This document shows, piece by piece, positions 37,502 to 49,300 of a DNA stretch of 64,000 bases. The stretch's first letter is position 1, and every line of letters starts with the position of its first letter. A program made the translations under genes and the position numbers. Source of the stretch: Mya arenaria (lineage: Eukaryota > Mollusca > Bivalvia > Myida > Myidae); assembly GCF_026914265.1 (NCBI RefSeq), contig NC_069138.1, positions 26,007,262 to 26,071,261 of the forward strand, read 5' to 3'. The notes under the pieces were generated by a model. The model made no database searches. It saw only the letters and a list, made by a program, of their open reading frames with translations, and was not told where the DNA came from.

Positions 37502-40500
37502 TTAACTGCATGGATATAACGAAACAGAAGGAAAATGGTATGAGATAGACCTATTTAACCCATGTGTTCAATGACATTTCTAAAAGCGGTAACTACAACA
37601 TTAAGGTTATAAACCACAAAATAAGTTTCCTTTATATTCTAAGGTTACTTGGCCGATTTGAACGCGAAGAAACATTGATAACTAGTGTTTCACATCATTA
37701 ACACCGTTTGTGTACTAAACATATTAAAAACATTGGAACAATGTGAAAGGTTTGTTATTGTCAGTATCTATGGCTGGATCTATGCTGTAAAGCTGCCGAG
37801 TCCTATGGTCTTTGGGTATATATCGGGTCAGCCGTGCCCGTAACTTTAGTTTCAGCAGTTCACTGCGTTCAAAGCAAAATGTGCAGCTCAAAGATTCACG
37901 GGCCTGATCATCTATCAATCTATCCTAGACTCGGCAAACCAAGGTCGATGCCGATGCTCTGAGCGTCTCAGAACCTTATCGGAGCACGTATATACCGGTT
38001 GTCTTCCGTCAATGTTCAGAGCAACTCTGAATCCCGATAAATGGAATACGCACTACCTACGCGATGACCGAACGAAACGCAATGCTTCTAAAACCTTTGC
38101 ATTACTACTCTGTAGCTGGGTGTTCGCTCCACTAGATCGCGGTACTCAAGCGGTAGATAATGATAATGCAATATATACTAAATCTGTGCTGTTTGCTTTT
38201 CGGTTGACATTGTGTTAATCTGATTTAACTGTGAGACTATGGATACGAAAAAAAACTAGATCATTATATATATGAATCTACCTATGTTTCAATGCACACC
38301 TTTTCAAAAAATAAGCATTAATGTGTTTAGGAGCCTTTACCGGTGAAGGAATCGTTTTAAAACATCATTTCTTTGTTGTGTTCAGAGGTTCAATAATTAG
38401 TAAGCATAAAACATTCATTCGTTACAAATGATGATGTGTAGACTAGGAGTTTAGCAAATGATATGAAATAACATTTAAATAGATAAACAAACAAAAAGCG
38501 TTTGCATTTTCTTTGAAATATCTTTGTGGCAAAAAGTTAAAACTACTCTTTCAACAATGTCTTATTGTCTATTGTCTTGTGGCGCTCGGGTGATCGCAGC
38601 TTTTTTAAGAAAGCATTTGCATTTTTGAAATAAGGAAATAAATTTATTTCACTATTTTCACTATTTTATTGAATATCTTTCTCAATCGTAATATATAAAC
38701 CATTAAGAAACCACAAGAAATTGTTGATTGGGTTGTCTGGGATCTTTTTACACAAAAACTTACTTGATATTTGTTTAATAACAATTTCTTGTTAAAATAT
38801 CAGTTTTGATCACAATATTAATGCTTAAACGATAAAGTTAAGACATATTATCATTTGCATGACAAGATAACATGTCGTCTAGATAAAGACAACTAATGTG
38901 TGTTGTGCTCTAAAGAAGAAACTTACATCTCCACAAACATACATTATATGATCTGACAGTCGTTGTCACAATTTCTGTGGTTTTCGGCATAGTTTTATGT
39001 CTTTACCGCGACCATCGATGTTGGCATATGCGCTTACCGGTAACCTAGCACCGTAAGTCGGTAAGCACTGCAGACTTATTACAAGACAGATGCTGTTATA
39101 CTTTCTCGTATATTTTGCTGAATTAAATGATATGATTATAATCGGATGTTCTCGGAATTTAGGGAATTGTGAAATATCATAGAATATCAAATTAAAAAAA
39201 TGACATGACATCGCTCATTATCGGTAGTTTAAGGGGAGAGTATTTTATGTACTCAGATTATAACTATTATAAGTTTAAAACACCTTTTTAGGTCGTTACC
39301 ATCTGCAAAGACCCGCAAAATGTTTAACAGCCCGAGTGCGTAGCCTTTGCATATAGTAACGACCTAATAAAGGGTGTATTATCGCTATCTTTGCATAAAC
39401 TTACACACCATGAATAACTGTCGTGTTTAAAAAGCTGTTAAATGTCCCGAAAATGCAAAAGCATTAGTTCAAAATAACCTCAATAACAGGTACTTGTGTA
39501 ACGTCATGAGTGATGTCGTTGAAAAAGTTTTACATTAAGCTCAATTAGGGCCGAAACATTTCTCGAAGTTGAATTTTTGATTGGACGACATTTTTTCCAT
39601 GTTCAGTCTATTGGAAAGTGTTTATTTAGGAATTTACTGGATTACTTGGATTATTTACAGACAATACCTTTAGGGTAATTGAATTGTAACAAGGAGTCGT
39701 TACCATGAAAGAGGGAACTCTCTTAGGATTTATCTATATGGTTATTACCGGCCTCTATAACATCTAAGCCCTGAAATACATGATATAATCATTTAGTCTA
39801 TATAACATAATACAAGATATCAAGTGGCCGATACTGGAATAAATAAAAAGTGATAACTAATAACAATACAATCACATTAAAAAAATACACATATAAAACA
39901 CATACAGGGTACATAACATTCACAGGTACAAGTTCAAAACAGAACCTACCGATTGTGGATCGAACTCGTGCAAAAGGGCAAAAGGCTCACACCGCTATCA
40001 TTCGTCTCTGTGCTGCTACTGTTACTGTACTGCAAAGTTAATAATGGTGAAATAAATAGAGGTCGTGACTCTATTAAAGCATGCAATACTTCAGAAATAT
40101 GCCGCCATAATGAAATATAAAGGTACAGCCATGTACATGAAATATAATTTAAAACGACGTTAACAAACAAGGCATTGCCCATTTGCAAAATATAACAAAT
40201 GCAAATATGAACAGATACAAAAACTTACCTCAAAATCCACAAGTACCTGACAAGTTAAAAATAATCTTTGGTTTCATGAAGAGACACAGAATGGTGTCCT
40301 CTTCTTCCAAAACTTATGTAAAAGTGCACTATGTCACATGGCCAATTATAGGATTAAAACCACGAACATGCGGGAAATGATTTCACGCCTGACTTAATAT
40401 AAACACAAATCATAAAGCTAATGATCAAATGGAGACAATTGATAACTCTTGCCAAACCATAGGTTTACAGCTACCAAAATTGGAAATGCATGAAAATAAT

Positions 40501-41488
40501 GAATTTTCAAGCCGATTACAAAATAATTACCGATATAATCCTACTTTAAGATTTGTATGTTTTGGCAACTAATTTAAACCGGAAAAAAATGTTAAAATGG
40601 TCTTGATACAGGATCTTCAGCATCAGAGAAAAAAATATTTGAAAACTTTGTTCATTGCATACGAAGTAATGGGATAATGTCCGTATAAGTTGTTTGTTCT
40701 GAATAAAATCGACATAAATAACTATAGCCCGGGTTTTTTCGTTTTAACACACCACGATAACGGACCGAAAATACACATTTTATGCAATAATATCTATTAA
40801 TTAGAATACCAGCGAACTATTGAAAAACAACTCAATATATTTAGTTCATTTTCAAATGCTTGGTCTATTTTTTAAGGATTAAATCATGTAGTTATATATA
40901 AAATATATATTCCACAATATATTTTTATATTCTTTTTTTCTTTTAATCATGTATTGGAGTTAGTTCTCATCCTATATTCCCAGGGCACTGATATATCATT
41001 CAAGAATATGAAATACATTGTATGTAAAGAGTAAACACAAAAACAAACCATATATCAATATATGTACGAACCTGTAACCTATTACATAAACCATTGCGGT
41101 ATCATAGTCTGGTTAATGAGCCTGGTGGCTGAATATTGTAAGTAAGTCTAATTTTGTGATAAGTGAAATGAAAAAGGTTCAGTTGTTTTGAGTCGTCAGT
41201 GAAAGCTTCCTTAAAAGAAGGATACTATTATTAGAAGTATTTTAGTTTTAAACCAATAAACATAATACATGGTGATTATTTGGATAGCCCTTGCTAAACA
41301 TTAAATCATTTTCTAATTATTGGTTCCAATCATAAGGTAATTTAATTAAGGAGAAATGTAAAAAAGAGCGATCCATTAAGCTCTAAGACTCTATTTAAGC
41401 ATACTGCGTATTTCAATATCAATTTGCGTTTTGATGATTCGGCAGACTGCAAACTATTTGCGATCAAAGACATTTGTATCGAAGCTTT
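37502..41488. other. Intergenic C-D spacer
   Basis: No gene seen. 37930-38190 repeats the 5' flank of gene C. 39090-39260 is nearly the same as 55915-56090 ('TACTTTCTCGTATATTTTGC', 'GATATGATTATAATCGGATG'). 40795-41130 repeats at 56095-56590. So the D and E units share several kb of upstream sequence. A few short frames with Thr/Lys-rich content (39850-40380) have no support. Confidence 0.6.
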
Positions 41489-41767
41489 ATGCACCAGTCA
41501 ATTGTAACCACGGCTCCCCCAGGTCCGGGGAATAGCGGGGACTTTGACTTTCGGTCTAGGCAACCCCGGCTAAAGTCCCCACCCTGCGGGGATGAACTGA
41601 TGGTAAAATCCCCGCCAAATGCCCCCGCACCCACGGGACCTTAGGTTAGGCCCCTTTTGCGCGAAGACAAAACCACCGCATTCACCCGGCCCATTTCCCC
41701 GGCTATCCCCGGTATACCCCCGGACCTTGGGGGGGGGGAGGGGGCGTGGTTGCAATTGACTGGTGCA
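41489..41767. mobile_element. GC-rich foldback MITE
   Basis: The ends 'ATGCACCAGTCAATTG' and 'CAATTGACTGGTGCAT' are perfect inverses, and the inner 'GGTCCGGGG' pairs with a 'CCCCGGACC' region. About 279 bp, strongly C/G-rich against AT-rich surroundings, so it stands out by composition. Frames on both strands within it are by-products. Confidence 0.92.
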
Positions 41768-42140
41768 TTACTGACTAGTATTGCCCATTTTCATAATATA
41801 TACAATGTGTTTTTCAATCATGTATACTGCTTGAAAATTAGTAAGGTTTTAAACTTTAGCTCGATGTAAAACACTCCATTAAGTATTCGTATTCACAATG
41901 CAGTATCACGTCCTGCACATTTTTTTTGAACACAAACTATTTGATTTAGCAGCATTTCATTATTATTTTGCTGTAGTTACTTTGGCCGTATATTTTCCTC
42001 GTTGTGCGACTGATTCAGTTTTAAAATTTATGAACAAATAATTCAAAAACAACGCACCTGTTCAGCAAACACGCTGTTCGATATCTTATCTGGAAAATGA
42101 TATATAAAAATAATACTATTTATCAACCCACTGACCAACA

Positions 42141-42300
42141 CTCATTCTACCTCAGCTTTTGGAGGGAACACACAGAATATTTTAAATCTGGCCTAGTACC
42201 GATAGGTTTTCCAAAACTTGACTAAAAAGCTCTAACTGTATTTAAACTGCGTATTCATATCGACCATAAAAGGTTTACAATCGCGATCTCAATTTTGTCT
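42141..42300 (+). promoter_or_regulatory. Conserved promoter block before the upstream start of locus D
   Basis: Both conserved blocks are present (42141-42205 and 42253-42282, including 'TATCGACCATAAAAGG'), about 100-120 bp before the MGGQGSKT ATG at 42377. This suggests the upstream start is still served by a promoter. Confidence 0.5.
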
Positions 42301-42376
42301 TCAAACAGATTAGTTTCCTGTTTTCCTAAAACAGGCATTACATGCATGGATTACTTTAGTGTTGTAATGTTGGATT

Positions 42377-44797
42377 ATGGGCGGACAAGGAAGTAAAACA
42401 GGTATGTGAAGATATTCGTGACCAGCTCATACCATGTAATTTATTAAGACGTGTGCAGTGTACATCGTCTTTGTACTCGTAGATACATATACATACATAT
42501 ACATTGTTATTATACATATATAGGCAAAATATGGTATGAATTATGGATCATCATCTTCCGCACTGGATGATTTTCGCCCTGCTTTTTTAGTCTCTTCGAT
42601 AATTTGATTTCAAGACTCTTCGATCTGCACATCAAATACTGGTCAATCTTAAAGACATGCTGGTATTCAAAATCAATACATAAACATGTATAACGCACAT
42701 TAATTGTGAGTGATAAACCTTAAACTTCTTACTAAATAATGCATTTATGGAAAATATAAATTACTGATAAAAAAATACAAAACCGTGTATTTAATAGCTG
42801 AAAACGCACACATATTAAATGACTGGTGGTTCTTAAATTTTTACAGTGATCAACTATCGTCTCATAAGGTATAAACACCGTGTTCTCTGCACCCTTCTCG
42901 ATATTTATCCTTTTCGGTTAATTAAAACATTTTTCATTAATTGTGGTACTGCTTATTTGGGAGTATGAGTGCATCCATAACAACAATAGACTTCTGATCA
43001 AAATAAGGATATTCTGATATATATATTACCTTTGTAGTTCATACCTCATTGAAAAATATTTATTCACAAAAGCAAATGTGCGGTCGTTTAAAGCACCTTC
43101 AGGTCTACTTGTTTACGACCCTATTGCTTATTTACATGCTCTCGCATTAATGTACCTATAATGCATTTTCACAACATGCTTACAAGGTGTGGTTGTGACT
43201 ATTTGAATGTATTAGCCCAATTGCTAGGGGGTTCCAGAGCATGCTCCCTCGATATTTTTTATTCAAGTTGCAAATGATAAGTTTTGGCGTAAAAAAAACC
43301 TTTTCCAGTCATCAAACTTATCTTTTTTACGCTTATGACTACATTCGACTGTCTTCAAAATGTAGACACGCTACTTTTTTGAGAAAAATACGCTCAGGTA
43401 TCCAAAAAGAAAAAAAGATATCACTCCCCCCTCATTCATCAGTCTTGTATAGCAGATCTTGACGGTTCATTATATTTCTTTTTATTGTTGAAAACAAAGT
43501 GTAGGCCAAGCCTACGCATGGTGTGATATTTGAGCTACGCCAGTGGCCTATGTAAATTAAGGTCATAATAATAGCTGTTACCATAACAGTAGCTAATTTT
43601 TCCATTGCCAAGCATTCAAAGTATCATAACATTGTTTATCTCTTAACTCATGCAGTATGTATTTCCTGCTAGAATAGCGTGGATAGCCATATATGATATC
43701 GGTATTCATTGAAAGGGTTTGATTGCTGAATATAATTGATATATATACGTTCCACTTCCAACATATTTAAGGCTCGTTTGAGTTTGTTTGATTTGTACAT
43801 ATACTGAAATCTAACTTTGTTTTAACCTTTTATGGCCAAAAATCTAATTTATTTATTTTATTAAAAACTCTTTTTTTAAAACAAATTGCTTAATGATACC
43901 AACATAATAAAAGTTTGTGATTATCATACATGGGGCGTAACGTTGGCAGGTCGGGGAAGGAGAGGATCGCAAGTCGCAGTGCGCCCTCTCCCTATCAACA
44001 CTGAACTATCATCTTTAAATGCGATGAGGGAGTTTGAGGGTCCATCCCTCAAAAATGTTTGGGTAATTTTAGTATGTTTGTATTGTAGATGCCTATTCTT
44101 TATACCAAATTGACATAAAAAGTTCACTTAGTGAGCATTCAATTAATTGAACCTTGGATGAGTAATAATGCTTCTCCAGGTCGATGCCTTTTTATGGAGA
44201 AGATGTTTGTGCCTTGAAGTTTCGGTATCCGCTATTATTTAATCGAGCCGTTAACAATGACGTTATTATGCCTGTTGACCATATATGATATTGGTGCCAT
44301 GCAAAAGGCCAGTGCTTGCTGATTGCTAATATATAAGGTAAATGGCCGAAAAGGCACCACAACATAAGTGAATGCAGTTTCTAATTCTGATCTTTATTTC
44401 GGTAAAATTAATTCTGAAATAACCTATTTTACAATCTTCAAGGCCAAAAAAGCTTTGACAGTTTTCGTTAATATGTTTACTTCTATCTCAAATCATCAAA
44501 CACTGTTCATTGATATTATAGTGCGTGGTTCACAATCAAACAGCTCGAATGATACATCAGAGGTAAATATCATTTTAATTTTATTGAATTTTGCGAATGA
44601 ATTGGCAATTTGTAGAAACAGCTGTATTTGTTTTATATAAGATAAGTGAACATATGAAGTGAGATATTTACTAACAAATTGAACGTAATGTTTTACTATT
44701 TTGATATCTTTGATTTGTGGAGTGATTGCAACCTGTAAAACAATACGTTTTTTCCAGACCACACCTCTGCTACACCAAGACGCCTTTACTGCAGGAC
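42377..44797 (+). CDS. Locus D upstream N-terminal module (MGGQGSKT start plus two short exons)
   Basis: Exons 42377-42401 (MGGQGSKT, phase 1 out), 44522-44562 (VRGSQSNSSNDTSE) and 44758-44797 (TTPLLHQDAFTAG, phase 1 out). The GEVPGR exon expected between the first two is missing. Comparison with locus E shows that about 900 bp holding it is deleted here. No Cys or TM exon follows before the second start at 45719. The last exon ends in phase 1, so it can splice to 46759 and give a 460-codon product with the shared membrane module. Otherwise this is an orphan fragment. Confidence 0.5.
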
Positions 44798-44889
44798 GTA
44801 TGAAACTATGCTATTTAAGTCCATTAAATTTATAGTGTTAATTCAGTTTATTAAACAAATGTAATTCTGATATCAGATTATTTTAAATG

Positions 44890-44891
<2 letters not shown>

Positions 44892-44935
<44 letters not shown>
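44892..44935. repeat. (GA)n microsatellite
   Basis: Uninterrupted GA dinucleotide run of about 44 bp directly after the upstream module of locus D. Confidence 0.97.
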
Positions 44936-44938
<3 letters not shown>

Positions 44939-45584
44939 TCATAAATACCTAATTTGCATTCGTTTTTTTTATAATTTGTCTTATCTTGTTTAGGAATGCT
45001 AATTACTTCATTCAGCTGGTAATGTTGTCGTGTACTTTCATGACATAAAATAGTTTTAAATCCACTTGACAGTTCTGTGATACTTTTAGTCTCTTTTTAC
45101 AAACACGTGGGGTTGTGGTTACAGTTGGTAAAATGCATAGATAACATGGTAATCTCCATGAGAAAACGTGTGGGTGAAAAGTGTTTGATTCCTTAAATCG
45201 GCAAGCACGATAATGATGTTTTGTTTTAGGATAACCTGGTTGTCGTTGTTGCCATACATATAGATTTTGTTTTATATGTTTAGCCCTTTGCTTTAATCTG
45301 CCGTTGCACACGATACACTTTTAAAGAAAGCAGATTAGTTCCGATGTTAAGACAGATAAACTAATTATGAACGTGCTTATGATTAATTATCTTAAGATTA
45401 TTAGCATTTATTTCTTTCTGAACGCTCCGATCTAATGTATACGTCTATATAAGCGTACGATTGAATACAGAGGTAAAGACGAACATTGCTATTGCTGAAT
45501 GGTAAGCCGGAATTTATATGAACCGACCCTCACCTAGGGCAATTACATTCTGAAACACGGAAAAATAAACAGCACACACGGTAC

Positions 45585-45610
45585 ACATTCATATCGACCA
45601 TTATATGGTC
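45585..45610 (+). promoter_or_regulatory. Promoter block 2 before the downstream start of locus D
   Basis: 'TTCATATCGACCATTATATGGTCG' retains the first half of the conserved block, but the 'AAAAGG' part is replaced by a small palindrome (CGACCATTATATGGTCG). Block 1 is barely recognisable. It lies about 130 bp before ATG 45719. Confidence 0.45.
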
Positions 45611-45718
45611 GATGGATCAAGATCGTTAAAAGGACTGTTTTTAATAAACTTAAAGAGACTGTGCATGCATGGATTACTATATTTTGTTTATCTGTTGTGC
45701 TTAGGTTTTCTTGAGAAT

Positions 45719-46289
45719 ATGGCTGAACAAAGATATAAAACAGGTATGTGAAGTTTGTCGAGAACAGAACTTACATGACACAGCAGAATATTTTGTTGTC
45801 GTGAATTTCAAAGTGTCCATCGTTTCAGTAGATACATAATATTATATAATTTTAAGCACATAGTTGATACACAGGTAAAAACAAACATTGAAACAGAGTA
45901 GAATATACATAATCAACTTAGGTGGGGATGTATAAAAGTATCACAATAATTCAGCATTCAAAATTGTCAAAGACCAATCCAGTGGCTGGAAAGTGTAACG
46001 ATAACCTTGATAAAAGGCATATGGTTAAGGCACAACACACAGACACTAAACAAAAACAATCAGAGAAATGTTCTAAGCCTTAATTGCTTAATGTAAAAAG
46101 ACCTCTAACATGGCTAGGATGATGTAAAAAGATAACCGGACTATATAGGGCTGAAAAACAATAACAGCATAAAATGCAAATAAGAGGCGTTTCTTATGCC
46201 ATCCGCACGGCACAAAGACACACACACGCTCACAGACATACACACTTTAACACGCATACGTACACGTACGCGCACGCGCGCGCGCAAGC

Positions 46290-46322
<33 letters not shown>

Positions 46323-49300
46323 CACACGCACACACACAACACACGCACACGCACACACACACACACACACACACACCTGTTGTGTTTATTTAGATTTGTG
46401 GACCACATTAAAAGTACTTTAGATGTCGAATAAGTAGAATTTATTTATGATTAATGTATAAAACAACAACATCAAATGCCTGCATGTATAATAAAATATA
46501 TGTTTTGATCTGTACTTTATTTGAACCTATTTTTGTTTTCTTTATAAAACAAATACAACGGACGCCTGGTTTAAAAACATAATTAGACTTTTTTTCGTAC
46601 TATTTTGTTTTGGAGCATGTAAAACTTACTAGATTTATTCACTAATTGCCAATGGGTAACCGCAATATTTATCACAAACACCAGATAGTTAAATTTTAAC
46701 TCCCCTGTTTTCGATTGCTTTACATATTTTCAGTACTATGATGCATTTTTTATAACAGATGTCTGTCATGGGGAGGTTCCGGGGCGAATGCCTTCAGCGG
46801 AAAGAATGATTTATGGAATAAACGATGACTGTGTGGCAGGTCACATCATATCAGGTACAGTGAGTAGCAGCGATTCTTCTATTGTTTTTATCTGAAGTTA
46901 CTTAAATTTCAATCTCCACAGTAATTTCAAACCCTCTCTGAATATCTTTTTCGATTATATATAAATTACTAAATATATTAACAAATAACTGATATATGAA
47001 ACACAGAAATAATTTGTTTTAACTTATCTGTTTTCGTTTCTTTTTTATATATATAACCCATACAATTACGAATATTTTTATATTACAGATGTCTGTGATG
47101 GGGAAGTACTGGGGCAATTGCTGTCTCCAGAAAGAATGGTTCATGGCAAAAGTGATGACTGTGTGGCAGGTCGCATTCTTTCAGGTTCTATAAGAAACAG
47201 CGATTATTCTATTTTACCCTAATTTCAATCTTTATGGTTATTTCAAGCCCTCTGACCAAATTAAGGGTCTGTTGATACCGGAGGGTACAATGACACATTG
47301 GAAGACCCTATAAAACAGCGCTTTAAAGCATGCTTATGCCTAAGTTTAAAAAAATTAATCTCGACATTCCCTGGCTTTCATTTAACTCATACTATCTTTC
47401 AGCCACATGCTTATATGAATTACGTTTATCACATTTCTTGTTAACCTTACATTAGCTAACTCTTTTCAATTACCATACATTTAGTGTAACATTATACTGT
47501 TTATCGCTTAACTTATGCAGTATAAATTTCCTGCTAGATTTGCGTGGGTAACCATAGAGTTAAAAGGGTTTGGACGCAGCTGAAGAATTCATATACTAGA
47601 TACATTAAATTACCAATGTAACGTTCTAGATTTACTGGGTAACTTTGATTTGTATTTAACTTTTTATTGCAAGCTTTTATGGCTAAAGATCTAGTTTATA
47701 TCATTTTAGTTAAAAGAAGACACGCTTCGTGGTACAAACATAATCACCAAGTATTTGGTTATTATACTTAGTTGAATCGGTAGCGGTTTAACGCTTGCTG
47801 AGATGGGTGTAACTTAGAAGAGGGCGTGGGTCTATGACGCAAGTCACTGTGCACCCTTTCACCGTCGATACTAATTTATAAGATTCAATTTAATAAGGCT
47901 GTTTGAGGGTCCTCGTCTCAGAAATGTTTTACTATTATTAACCTTAAAGTATGTAATGGGGTGAAATATTTGATTATTCTTTCTACCATATTGTAAACAA
48001 AACAACACTTACTGAGCTTTTATTCATTGCATTGATCCTTGCAGGAGTAGAAATGTTTCTCCAATTGATACCAATGCTTTTAAATGCTTTTATTCTTTTC
48101 TGTCTTTATATTATGTATGACGAAGCACTATAAATAATATACAAACAGATCAAAAACACGTAGTTACGTATCAAAGAGTTGGTTAGCATTTTTTAATTGA
48201 GTAAATATAAAAGCACATTAGCATTTATAAAATTATATTTTTTATGGACCGATTAGTTGCAAGCTCCATGCCATAAACTCGTTATTTAAACGATGTTAGC
48301 GAGTACTCTAGTATTAGTATTCTATTGTATTTAACAAAATGTTCATTTATTTGTTTGTAAAAAATGTTTTCACTCACTATAAATACTAATAATTATAACA
48401 TGATTAAATGCATATCATATATTTCAATTGTCGTTCCCACAAACCCATCTGTGTCCAAATTAGTTGAACACCGAAAAAACAAACAGCAGGTATTCATGAT
48501 AGAGTTTGTTTCGTAATATGAAACCTTTAATCATTAAGCATTACAAGCGCTTTTAGGAAAATGGAGCATTTTCTGTCAATTGCTTTCTATGAGAGGGAAG
48601 TCGTTATCTATATCGTTAACGGAGGCCAAGACACTACTACGCCAAAGGCGTGTTTTTCCACAAAAATGCTGTCAACACATAGGGAGTTTGGGCAGAATCG
48701 GACAATACAGAGGACAACTTTGTATGCATATCTAGATCAAAAGGAAATATGTCGCACGATCGCAATGTGCTTATTATCTCTCTATCATATTTTATTGGCG
48801 CGTGAATAAGCTCCTTTGCAACATGTGTATAAAGCATACACTTCTTATTGATGTGATATGGCTTGGTATCAAACTTTTGTTGATGCAGATAAGGAGCTGA
48901 CCTCGAATTCTGACTACGTGAGACCATGTTGTTGTCCATGTTGTAAATGGGGGACATTCAACATTAATGTAAAAAAGATTTGTTCATCATGCTATCAGGG
49001 CTTAGGGAATACGTGCAGAAACGGATACTTAAGAGGACAAATTTGTATTGGTGACTGTCGATGCGAGGTTAATACAGGCAGAACCGAATACAGAAGTGGA
49101 AACATTTGTACGGATGACTGTGTGAAAAGTTGCGGTAGATGCCTGCGTGATTTAGGAGAAGGTGTTACAGCCTCTTGTAGTGGAAATGGAGACGCTGTGT
49201 CCCAATGTGCAAATGGAATATGTACAGGATTGTCATTTGTAGCGACTGGAACATGTTCAGCACTGTCATTTCTAGGACAGTGTTGTTATGAAATCTGTTC

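Noticed and set aside
41570-41869. Pro/Gly-rich frames
   Set aside because: They lie in the GC-rich foldback MITE; both strands are open because of its composition and symmetry.
48561-48809. 82-codon frame just before the Cys exon of gene D as part of the exon
   Set aside because: The homologous region in C and E does not keep this frame, and the conserved acceptor before ATAAGGAGCTGAC gives the matching phase.
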